This document shows positions 34,201 to 46,200 of a stretch of 64,000 nt of DNA, one piece after another. The stretch is from Adiantum capillus-veneris (lineage: Eukaryota > Streptophyta > Polypodiopsida > Polypodiales > Pteridaceae), in contig CM043963.1 in assembly GCA_014529385.2 (NCBI GenBank), forward strand, positions 104,700,912 through 104,764,911, given 5' to 3'. The notes beneath the pieces were generated by a model. That model saw only the letters and a list, made by a program, of their open reading frames with translations, ran no database searches and was not told the origin of the DNA. The position numbers and the translations under genes were made by a program. Numbering within the stretch: the stretch's first letter is position 1; each line of letters begins with the position of its first letter.

Positions 34201-37200
34201 ATCCAAAGCACTTCCCCTCCCTTATGAAGCGAGCTCTCTCTTGAGGAGTAAGCTAGGGTCGTGCATCCTTCTTTTCTGGGTTGCTCTTTCTCTTTCTACT
34301 TTCATTCGCTTAAGTCTGTTCGGCTCGTTGTGTCATGACCTCATCAATGGGGTAGGTCAGACTGCCAGAGTGAATGGCAAAGCCCCATTTCGCATGACTC
34401 ATCAACTCCTGAATAGAAGCTAACTTCTGTTTCAATCAGTGATCTCGGATCTCTATAGGTAGACCCAAGGTAAACCGCTCAATCTGTTCTCTGAACGAGA
34501 TCTTCTTGAACGAGGCGGGTAGAAAAGAGCTCCAGAATCTCTCGCAATAAGCATCCACTGTATCTCTCTTGGTCATCCGAAGATGGTTCCAAGCAGCTCG
34601 TATATCGCCTTCATACTCTTCCGTCAACCAAGAAGAAATAAAAAGCTTCTTAAATTTCAGCCATTTAACTGGCGCAGTCTTGTTTAAAAGAAGCATGGAC
34701 CACCAAGTTCGAGCATTCCTCTTAAAATAAGAGGCAGCTGTCCGAATCTTGGAGTGCTCTGAGTAGCGTCCTCCCGCGAAAGCGATGTCAAACTGCTGTA
34801 TAAAAGACAAAGCCTTCGAAGCATCTTTATATCCTGAAAAGGTGTCAAATTTGATTGACTATCCACCTTCCTTAAACTCTCGGACTTTCATGCTTTTATC
34901 TTCCAGAAAGTCATACTGGTTGGCTTTATAAAAATTCTTCTTGTTCGCTAGAACTGTCACTCACTGGGCGAGATTTAGACTTCTTTGCCTTTTTCTTGCC
35001 TTTTCTGAAGCGTTGTTTCTTGCTTCGCTTTTTGCCTTTTCTGTCTTCTTCGCTCGAATCTGAAGAGCTAGAAGAAGACAAAGAAGAAGAACTTGGTACT
35101 CCTTCAAATCGAACACGCTTCTTCTGTTTCTTTGCCTTATCAAATGTCGACTGACGACCCAAATAACCCGGGAAGCAGTGCCTTTCTTCTGCTTATTGCC
35201 GTGCTTTTTAGCTTTGGTCTACACGTCAAAAAGCTGAGCAATCCGTGCATTAACCACCTCTTCTAATTCCTTCTCTGAATATGTCCTGTGAGCAGAAGGT
35301 TTCTCGAGAGCGGGTTTCGAGGGTGGTGTTGTGGTTTTTTGCAACCGCTCGTGCACTTCCTGAAAAGAAGTCTCGCTCATATATTTTGCCAATTTTGGGT
35401 CCTTCGCAAAACTGAGCATCATCTTTGTTGCATCGCCAATCAATTGACGATGCTTCATCTCTCGTTGCTCCGCCTCAGTAGGCCGAGATGGGCCATACTC
35501 CCTGCCGGAATCTTCGTTGTGATCCCTACCCGCATCTCCGGATGCAGAGGGAGTAGACTGATCCTTGCGTGAAGCTATAGGTGCCACGGGAAAATAAATT
35601 GGGATCGGATTTCTCGTAGAAGAGAAATCGGTCGTGCTCTGATACCACAGTAACAGACTTGGACACTCCAAGTCAAGAATCCATCGCGACACCACCAAAT
35701 AACCACTTCAAAACAGTTCACAGTTCACAATAGATTTACACTGGCCCGGCGGAGTTCCGTGCCTAGAGATATTGGCCCCAAAGACTCGCGCCCCTTTGGG
35801 TATTTCTTTTTGTATTAATCAGTTCAAAGTACAAGAGTGGTTGGGTCTCACTCTCAGACTCTGCGTCCAGATGCTCTCCAGAGTGGAAGCCCAAACCACA
35901 TATTTATTGTTTACAAGGGATGCCAAAAGCAGAGCCCCAAAAGCTTAAAATAAAGCAAAAACTCTTTTCTCTCACAAGCTCTCTCTCTTGAGCTTCCAAA
36001 AAAAAGCAATGGAGTTCTCTCTCTCTCTCCTTGCAATTCGCGTAGAGCAAAAAGCAGATCTGCCGCAGCCCATGATTTGCGCCGCAATTTACGGAATTAT
36101 GCCACATCATCATATCAGCGCTTTTTTCGAGATTTCCCCTGCTGCCCTAGGGTTAGGGTTAGGGTTAGGGTTTTTGCTGTTTTAGGGTTTTTGGCAGATT
36201 TTAGGGTTCACAGGTTTTAGGGTTAGGGTTTCCACAATTAGGGTTTTCAACAGCAACTAGGGTTAGGGTTTCTTGAATGCTCTCGGGCAACCACATCATC
36301 ACTTTGTGACAGAGTGCGGGTTCGAAAGGGTGTCACCCGAGCAAAGGTGCATGAGGTTCTCCGGATACGCGGCAAACAATCACTGCTACAATATGGTTAG
36401 TAGTAGTAAGTAATAAACAAATACCAATGTTACCTCACACCGTCACGAGAAAAATTGCCTTCCATCTTTCTTCTGCTTCAATACAACTCCGGGAAAAGGG
36501 TTAGTGCGTAGCGGCGAGGTTGAGAGGCTCACAACCTTGGAGTCCCGGGAAAAAATTTGCTATGATATCACTGTGAGGATTAGTGGTGCTAATCCACTAA
36601 AACTTTATACTTAAGATCAAACTAAAACTCAAGAGACTGAATGTATGTTTGATTGATTGAATGAATGCTTTTAAAATCGAGTACAATAGGCTCCTTATAT
36701 AGGAGACAAAGAGACACAAATGAAAAGACATGTCTCATGGTGAAGAGACATGACTTTAGACGTAAAGACACATCCTTTCGGCGAAGAGCTGCAACCATTG
36801 GACGCAGAGTCGCAACCGTAGAGCGAAGGGGTGTGACTAGTCATCGAAGGAGTGTGACTTTTAGCGAAGAGGCATGTCCCTTGAGCGAAGGGTCGTGACC
36901 ATCCAAGCGTAAGGGTTCTCCTTGGCATGGCACTTTGCGTATCTACAACTAGGAGTAGATGTAATACTGCAACATAGTCAGAATCGTGACAGAGGTATTG
37001 GCCCCAAAATCTGGCGCCCCTTTCGGTATTTATTTTTTATATTAATGCTTCTGCAAAGTTACAACTCCCGCGGGCCCTCTCTTCTCAAAAGCTCGTCAGC
37101 TAACTCAGTCAAAAGAGTGGCCTTGGGTTCTTATTTAAAGACCCTTGGCCTCAAAATTAAAAGCAAGTACATAAAAAGCTGCAAACTCAAAAGCAACCAA

Positions 37201-40200
37201 CGAAAATCACGAAGATCCATACAGCATGCCACGTGGCACAACCCAAAACATGTAAATTTGTATTGTTGCCACGTCAACATGCCAACGCAATTGGTGGGAT
37301 TCCGTACTGCCACGTCATGGATCCGAACTACCACATCATCAGTTTGTGACAGTTAGTATCATGGCAGATGTTTTCTTGAGCCACTTCGGTGGTTGCTAGT
37401 CTCTCAGATTTGTGGTGTGACGGTTACTCTTCCCTATGCATCCAAGTAGTGGTTCCTCTGATTTGTCTTCTGGATTGATCCCTGTAAATAGTACCACCCA
37501 AGACTCACCTACTTCCCTTATCCTTAAGCTAGCATGTAGTTCCCTACAAGTGGATAGTGGTCCTTCTTGGACTAGGAACAATTACAATTAGCCATGGCAT
37601 CCTTCAGAGTGGCGAGATGTTCTTTCCGAATCTCCTACATTCGTTTCCAAGTTCCATCACCTAGCTTGGATGATCCAGTTGCACAAGTAGAGATTGTTGG
37701 AGAGTTGTGGCAATTATCCATGGCCCAAGTGTTCTCCCTTTGAAGGGGATGTGGAGACGGCCTGGGACTGACTACTTCCTTCCAATTCTTTTGGTTCCAT
37801 GTGCAACTGACAAGATTGACAATCCATTTGGTGACTTTCTATACAATCTTGTTCTTCTCTTGCACAGCTTGGGTGCAAGGTCTCTTATCTTGCTGTATTA
37901 GCTCTAGTCTCAGTATTGATGTGTGAGCCTTTCTATTGGATGCATATTCCTTATTCACTCTGAGAGTGGGGTGATATTCTCTCGAGATGTGTTCTAGACC
38001 AAGGAAGATCGTAGTTGTTTTCACTCTCACTTCCAATGAAGTTCCTTCAGATACAATTTGCAGTTCATTCATGTCGCATGGTGGTTGTTACACTTCTTTG
38101 GTTCTTCGTCATAGGACGCTTGCTTTGTTAATAGCCTCGGTTGTCCACATTCTTTGGAAAGGCCTAAATAACCCCTTTTTGTACATTTTTATACTTTAAG
38201 GTCACTTATAATAAAAGTGGGAAAACCCAAAACTCACTTATTGAGTTTCCCCAAAAACGTGAGCTCTCTCTCTCTCCCTCTTCGTTCTGCTAGCACTTCC
38301 CTTCTGCAGCACAGTGCCTCCGCTTCAAGCCTCAAGGCCTACACATCTTCGCGTGCTCTATCACTTGCACACACCGCCGCGCGCTCATCAACTGGTATCA
38401 GAGGCCAATTAGGGTTTGCTCCCAAACCTGCAAATGCTGATTTTCAGCCAAGGAGGTCAACTTTCACGCGAGATTTTGCAATTTCATCGCCAAAGGGCTC
38501 GTCCCCAGACACTAGAGAGCTCCCAGCAAGTCAAATTGACCTAAAACAGCCTGAAATTAGGTCAAAACCAGCAAATTACAGGTTATGACAGTAAAATACA
38601 GGTTTTGCAAATGATGTATTAAGGTGTGGGAACACTTTTGCTAAGTCCCTGCCTACCCGAAAACACTCAAATTGCCGAAAAACAAGTCCCAAAACAGGTG
38701 TTTTCAGCAAATTTCAGATTTACGCAGGTTTTTGCAAGTGTTTTTATGATGCAACTACATTGGGGAAAGTGCAAATTGATGCAATCTACGCACGTTTGAC
38801 AAATTTTGGCTACGTATGACCATTTGTGGCTCAATTTCGTGCAATTTGATGCTACAAATTGAGGCTTTTGATCTTACATGCTTCTAAAGGCTGTGCATTA
38901 GCCTTATGTATGTTCTGTCTTATGTATGTTCTGTGAGGCTAAAAACAACTAAATTTGTTGTTTTTTAGCACAAATTCGCTCGCTGAAATTTCCTGCGCAT
39001 AAATTTCAGAAATTGTTTTTTGTGCCCAAATCGACCTATTTTGCCCCAAACTTGCTCTTGTGACCATTTGGAGCTGTAGTGCACACCTCTCTGAGGCTAT
39101 ACTCCGGTTTTTGTGTATTTTGCCCAAAAATTCAGAGCAGTAGCCCTCTTATTCGTGCAACTATAGCCTCATCTTCTTCGGATGTGAAGAATCTCTTCAA
39201 GATTAGGAGGTTCGATGGAACAGGTTTCGACCTTTGGAAAGACAGGATCCAGGGAATCCTATTTCTTAAGGATTGTGAAGGGGCACTTGAACAGGTAAAG
39301 CCACAGAATATGACGGATGAAGCATGGGTTAGCCTGAACAGGAAGGCTGTTACATACATTAAAATGGCCATGACCGATGAGACAGTCATTGATGTGAAAG
39401 GTCTCACAACTGCTTTTGATATGTGGGAGAAGTTAAAGGGAATGTATGAGAATACAACGCCTATCAACCAAGTGCATTTGATGCGAAAACTTGTTGGCAT
39501 GCAATTAGATGAGTCCAAGAGCGCTGCAGAGCACTTGTCGTTGTTCGCAGGTACTTTGTTGCAGTTACAAGACTCAAGCTTGCCCCCTTTTGATGCTATC
39601 TTCTTGCTTATGACCTTACCTGAGTCATGGGAAACATTGGTGGTTTCAACTTTCATTGTCCAATACCCCAATTTGACCTTTGATGGTGTTAGGGGTTCTA
39701 TCTTGAATGAGGAAATCAGGAGGAAAGCAAGTGGAGAGAGAGGCAGCTCTGCCAACATGGTTAGAGGCAGGACAGAAAAGAAGAATGCCTATGCACAAAG
39801 GAGTAAGAGTAAGAGTAAGGAAAGGGGAAATGCCAGCAAAGGCAAAGGTGATGTGACTTGCTATCAGTGTGGCAAAAAAGGTCACAGGAAACCCGATTGC
39901 AGGTACTACAAAGCCAAGTTAGAACGGAAAAAGAATGGCCGAGACAAAAAGAAAGAGAAGAAGGAAGTCAAGACAGATGCACAGGATAGCTCAAAGGACA
40001 AAAATGTGGCTTCTAGTGTTGTGATTGAGGAGCTGTCAGATGTAGAGGACATCTTGTGTGCCACTTTGTCAGATGATGATGCTTATGACATTGATGCCTC
40101 TCTTAATGTTCATTCACAGGACATGCAGATCACCAGGAGTGATCTTATTGATGCTTTGTTGACTGTCAATGATGCATTATCCCAGACTTGGATTGTTGAT

Positions 40201-43200
40201 TCCGGTGCTTCATTTCATGTGACTGCTATCAAGGAGTGTTTCTCTACTTTTGATGCGGGCAAGCGTGGCCATGTATACCTTGGAAACAATCATGCATGTT
40301 CCATTGAGGGTATTGGCATTGTGCATCTCTCCATAGATGGCACAAATGGGCTTGTCTTGCATGATGTTCGATATGTGCCGGGAATCAAGAAGAGTCTGCT
40401 TTCTGTTGGTCAGATGGATATGCATGGTTACAGCATCTTGTTTGAGAGAGAGTCATGGAAAATGACTAAAGGCTCAAGGCTGATTGTAAAGGGCACAAAG
40501 AAAGGGACACTTTACTACATGCATGGAAAGGCCGTGTTGGGCAAGTTTATTGCATTGGCTGAAATTAACTCTCACATGGAGTTGTGGCACAAGAGGCTTG
40601 CTTGGCCATATGAGCCAAAAGGGTCTTTCTAAACTTTGTACTTTAAACAAACTTGATGCTAAAGACACAAAGCTTGACTTTTGTAATGAATGTCAAAATG
40701 GCAAGCAAGTAAAGCGTTCTTATTACTCTGGTGTCTCTCGTAAATCTTGTGTGCTTGATCTTGTACATTCTGATGTATATAGCATGCCTACTAAGTCTAT
40801 GGAAGGTGCATGCTATTTTGTCTTCTTTGTTGATGATCATTCTAGAAAAATTTGGAATCTAAGGATGAAGCCTTTGCTGCGTTTAAGAGATTTCATGCAT
40901 TTGTGACCACCCAAACAGGTAGAAAGCTAAAATGCTTGCGTACGGACAATAGGGGGGAGTTCACAAGTGCTGAATTTAACAAATTTTGTGAAAATTTGGG
41001 CATTAAGAGGGAGCTTACTGTGCCATACAACCCCTCTTCTAATGGAGTGGCTGAAAGATTCAATAGGACACTTTGTGAGAGGGTGAGATGCATGCTGTCC
41101 ACAGCTAATCTCTCTCATGGATTTTGGGGAGAAGCTTTGAAAACTACAGTGCATATATGCAATCGATCCCCTCACATGTGTTTAAAAGGTGACATCCCTG
41201 AAGAGGTTTGGTCTAGCAAGCCTGCTTAATATGATCACTTACGCATTTTTTATTACAAGGCTTTTGTGCATCTCAGACCCGAGTTGAGGAGTAAACTAGA
41301 TGCCAAATCCATTAAAGGCCTTTTCATGGGATATGGTGAAGAAGGCGAAATGGGTTACAGGATTTGGTTACCTCAGCTCAAAAGGGTTGTACGCAGCCGG
41401 GATGTTGTTTTTAATGAGGCAAGGCTGCTTCAAAACAATTGTGCCTCAAAGCATGACCATAAAAGGGTCAAATTTCAGCTTAAAATGTAGATGATCCAGT
41501 GGTGTTTCAGCCGGATGATGTTGGACAGCAAATTGAGACTCCTGAAGGGCATTTGCAGCCACGAAACAATGCTGAAAATGATGTACAGCAGCCCATTGTT
41601 GATAATTTTATTATGCCACCTGATGTAGACCCATTACCGGATAATGTGGATCATTGGGTGAGGCGGTCTACTCGTCCAAGACAGATTGTGAGTAGATATG
41701 ATCCCTCTTTGCATTACATTATGTTGAAGATGAGGGAGAGCCTCTTACGTATAAAGAGGAAAAGACATATGAGTCAAGCAGTAAGTGGGAGCTTGCAATG
41801 CAAGAGGAAATGAAATCCTTGTATGCAAATGATACTTGGGATCTTGTGCCATTGCCTAAAGGGAGAAAGACTCTTCCTAACAAATGGGTATACAAGATTA
41901 AGATTGTGGATGAAAAACCCAAGTACAAGGCAAGATTGGTTGCAAAAGGATATGCACAGAAAGAAGGAATTGATTTTCAAGAAATCTTTTCTACCGTTGT
42001 GAAGCTTACAACTTTACGTGTCCTTTTTGCTCTCGTTACGGTGCTTGATTTGGAATTGAATCAAATAGATGTAAAGACAACGTTTTTGCACGATGACATT
42101 GAAGAGGACATATACATGAAACAACCTAAAGGTTTTGTAGTTCCTACACGTGAGGAAATTGTATGCAAACTGAAAAGGGCTCTGTATGGTTTGAGACAAT
42201 CATCACGGCAGTGGTATAAGAAGTTTGACACTTTTATGCTGTCTCAAGGCTTTAAACGCAGCCATGTAGATCATTGTTTGTATACGAAAAGGGATGAAGA
42301 TGGTAGTCCCATCATACTTGTTCTCTATGTTGATGGCATGCTGCTTGCCGGGAAACATAAGACTAGTCTTGATGCTCTGAAACGTAAGCTAAATTCAACA
42401 TTTGCTATGAAGGATTTGGGTGATGCAGAGCATATTTTGGGCATGCGTATTAAAAGAGATAGAAAGCTGAAATTGTTGTTTTTATCTCAAGAAAGGTACA
42501 TTGCAAAAGTACTTGACAGGTTTAATATGGCTATACTAAGCCTCTTGGAGTACCTTTACCTCCATACACTAAGCTTAGCAAAGCAGATTGCCCAAAGGAT
42601 GAGGTGGCATTAAAAGCAATGAAGGGAATCCCTTATGCATCAGCTTGTGGTTCTCTTATGTATGCTATGGTTGCCACTCGTCCCGACATTGCTTATGCAG
42701 TGGGAGTTGTTAGTCGATACATGTCGAATCCTGGCAAAGCGCATTGGGAAGCTGTCAAATGCATTCTGAGATATTTGAAAGGTACACAATCAAAGTGTAT
42801 CTGTTATGGCAAAAGTGACTTAAAGTTGCAGGGATATTGTGATGCAGACATGGCACGTGACATGGATACCAGGAAATCTACCAGTGGATATGTATTTGTC
42901 ATTGCTGGTGGTGCAGTCTCTTGGTGTTCTAGGTTACAGAAAATTGTGACATTGAGTACTACTGAGGCTGAATATATTTCAGCCACAGAGGCTTCAAAGG
43001 AGGCCATTTGGTTAGGCAAACTTGCAAAAGAAATTGGCATGCCTGCTCATACACCCGTGTTGGGTTGTGATAGCCAGAGTGCTGTCTATTTAGCCAAAAA
43101 TTCAATGTTTCATGCGCGTACCAAACACATAGATGTGCGGTACCACTTCATACGACAGGTATTGAAGGATGGTCTAGTCCACTTGACTAAGATCCATACA

Positions 43201-46200
43201 CAGGATAACCCTGCAGATGTTCTCACCAAGAGTCTTGCTAAGGCTCAACATGAGCATTGCATACAGCTGGTGGGAGTTGGTTAACTTAAAGGCGTCATTT
43301 ATGCCTTTAAGTGGGAGGTTGTTGGGTTAAAGGCCTAAATAACCCCTTTTTGTACATTTTTATACTTTGTCCAGGTTCATATTGAACCTGGACACATTTT
43401 TTAAAGGTCACTTATAATAAAAGTGGGAAAACCCAAAACTCACTTACTGAGTTTTCGCCAAAAACGTGAGCTCTCTCTCCCTCCCTCTTCGTTCTGCTCG
43501 CTTCCCTTCTGCAGCACAGTGCCTCCGCTTCAAGCCTCAAGGCCTGTACATCTTCGCGTGCTCTATCACTTACACACACCGCCGCGCGCTCATCAGCTTG
43601 GAGATTCTAGCATGTGGTATGAGACCGGAGTTGCAGATTTATGACTCTTTCCTCAAGGGTGGAGCAATTGAGAGTTGGGAATTGTTGCTAAATGGACTAT
43701 TTTCGTATTTTCTTCTTTTTCTGAGTAATTTCTTTGTATTGAAATTAGAATATTTAAACATGTGCACTTGAACCATAAGGTTAGGAACTGTAGATCTACT
43801 AGAATTGTTAAGAGCCATCTCGAACGGAAAACTCTGATGCGTCATATGATGGGTGACATTAAGCATCACGAAGGGGTTGTACCGTTAGGGAATGGATATT
43901 CTCAATGCATCATGTGATGGGTGACAGGAGCATCGGAAAGGGGGTCTGGCAGGAAGCCCGAACTTAAAAAAGGAATACGCGTAACGATGCAAGCACAAGA
44001 ATAAAGATGGGTTCTGAGAAGCTTTTCTTAAAAAGCGGAATATTTTAATGTGTTTTCCGGGAAGAGCAGACACTCTCCCGCAAGGAATCTATGTCTGCAT
44101 CGCATTTGTGCATGTGGTTGCATCCAGGGACGCCTAGGAAGTGCTGTGAAAGCATTGTTTTTTAACTTTTAAGGTTTTATTGAGTTTTGGGCAGATTTAG
44201 ACCATTTTTAGAATATGCCGGCCGCCCACTTGATAAGTGGGCAGACACCTCGAAAATAAAGCAACAATTTGGCGACAAGAATGTCAAGTTTGACAGCTAT
44301 ACTGGACGGAGAGATATCTCTAAAGCACTGTCCATTATCAGGCAGTTTGAAGTTGCTTTCGCTAAGGAGCACTTCACGGAAAAATCCAAGTTGCGTCATG
44401 TTGGGATGTATCTCAAGGAGATGGTTAGCCAAGATTTTGGAAGGCTCTCAAACCAAAACAAGGACTCAGTTCAAAGCTGAATTTTATGAACAATAACAGT
44501 TCCTTCAACCAGATTTCGAGAAGAACATCCATAAGGAATGGGATTGGCTCACCCAGAGAGAACATGAGAAAGTCACCACTTATGTTGACAAGTATTGGCC
44601 GGTTCTTCTAAAGGTTACTCCTTTTATGAAGATCTCCGATGAGGAAAAGATGCGAAAATTCGAAGCTGATCTGCTCTACCACAGCTTCGGAAGAGCGTGA
44701 AGGTGTATCCTCGTAATACCCTTCAGAGGATGATGGAGTCAGCAATCATTGTTGAGGACCTACACTACAGAAGAGATACTCCAACCGGAGCAGACCATCC
44801 ATCATTGGGACCGGAACTTAAGTCTGGAAAGATTACACTGTGGATGCTCAAGGGACAACCGAGCAGGAATTAGCACTCTCCCACAAAACTGGAAGGATAT
44901 GTATAAGCACTACAGTTGAGGACAATTGTTTAGACGCTAGAGGGATGTTGCTGAATGGACTATTTTCGTACTTTTTTTTTTTGAGTAATTTCTTTGTATT
45001 GAATTGAAATATTTAAATATGTGCACTTGAACCGTAAGGTTAGGAACTGTAGATCTACTGGAATTGTTAAAAGCCATCAAGAACGGAAAACTCTGATGCA
45101 TCATATGATGGGTGACATTAAGCATCACTAAGGGGTTGTACCGTTAGTTTGGTCGGAGAGATCGAGGAATGGATATTCCCGATGCGTCATGTGATGGGTG
45201 ACTGGAGCATCGAAAAGGAATATTTCGTGGGTCCGGCAAGAAACCCGAACTGGAAAAAGGAATACGCCTAGAGACGCAACCACAAGAATAAAGATGGGTT
45301 TTGAGAAGCTTTTCTTAAAAAGCGGAAGTGTTTTCCGGGAAGAGCAAACGCTTTCTCGCAAGGAATCGATGTCAGCATTGCATTTGTGCATGTGGTTGCA
45401 TCCAGGGACGCCTGGGAAGTGCTGTGAAAGCATTGTTTTTAACTTATAAGGTTTTATTGAGTTTTTGGGCAGATTCAAACCATTTTTAAAATATGTCGGC
45501 CACCCACTTAATAAGTGGGCAACCGCTTGGAAAATAAAGCAGCAAAACCAACCAACGTTTTCTCTCTCTCTTTTTCTAACAAAAGAGCAAAAAACAAAAA
45601 ACACAAAAAAAACACCACGATCTGTACGCGGGCAGCCAGCGCTCACCTATTCCTGTCGTGGCCAGGGATCTATAAAAGCATCAAACGCCCTCTCTCAGAG
45701 AGGAGTTCCCAGCGCCAGCAAGAGGAGACTCTGCCGCCAGAAGGCGCAAGAGATCGCGAGACTACGAAGCACGGAGGTCACTTTTCCTGCGCAAGAGCGA
45801 CAGGTATCTATTGTGGATTCGCCAAACGAATTGTCATCCCGTGTTTGTGTGTATTTGCAGGTACTTCATCGTGAAGGAGAAAGCGTGAAGGCCTCGGCCT
45901 ACGCTTGGGAATTCAGGGAACGGAATTTAGAAATTGTATGAGGAGCCTCAACTCCGAGTACAGACGGAAAAAGGATTGAGAGCTCGTCTCTTGGATGAAC
46001 GACCATCGAGTATGAGAATGAGAACGGAGGTGTTTTCTCCGGTTCTTGTGCTTGTAAAAAGATTCTTCCTAATAAAGGATTCTCTTGGGGGGGGGGGGGG
46101 GGAAACCAGCCCATCTTCTGGTCACAAATATTGTGTCGAACTTCTCCCTCAACTCTGTTTAGTTGAAAAAGATTATTTATTTTCATCCTATTGATTATTC

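Larger units (their letters stand above)
38158..43595 (+). mobile_element. Copia 2: near-complete Ty1/copia retrotransposon
   Basis: 5' LTR, primer binding site, 770-bp leader, gag-pol (39163-43284), polypurine tract (AAGTGGGAGGT, about 43309-43319) and 3' LTR. It was assembled on the plus strand, antisense to HIRA. The copy is less damaged than copia 1 and not nested with other elements. The target duplication is not recoverable because the left LTR end is lost. Confidence 0.88.

Noticed and set aside
36140-36272. True telomere or chromosome end
   Set aside because: The units are degenerate, spaced, and lie inside an LTR with ordinary sequence on both sides.
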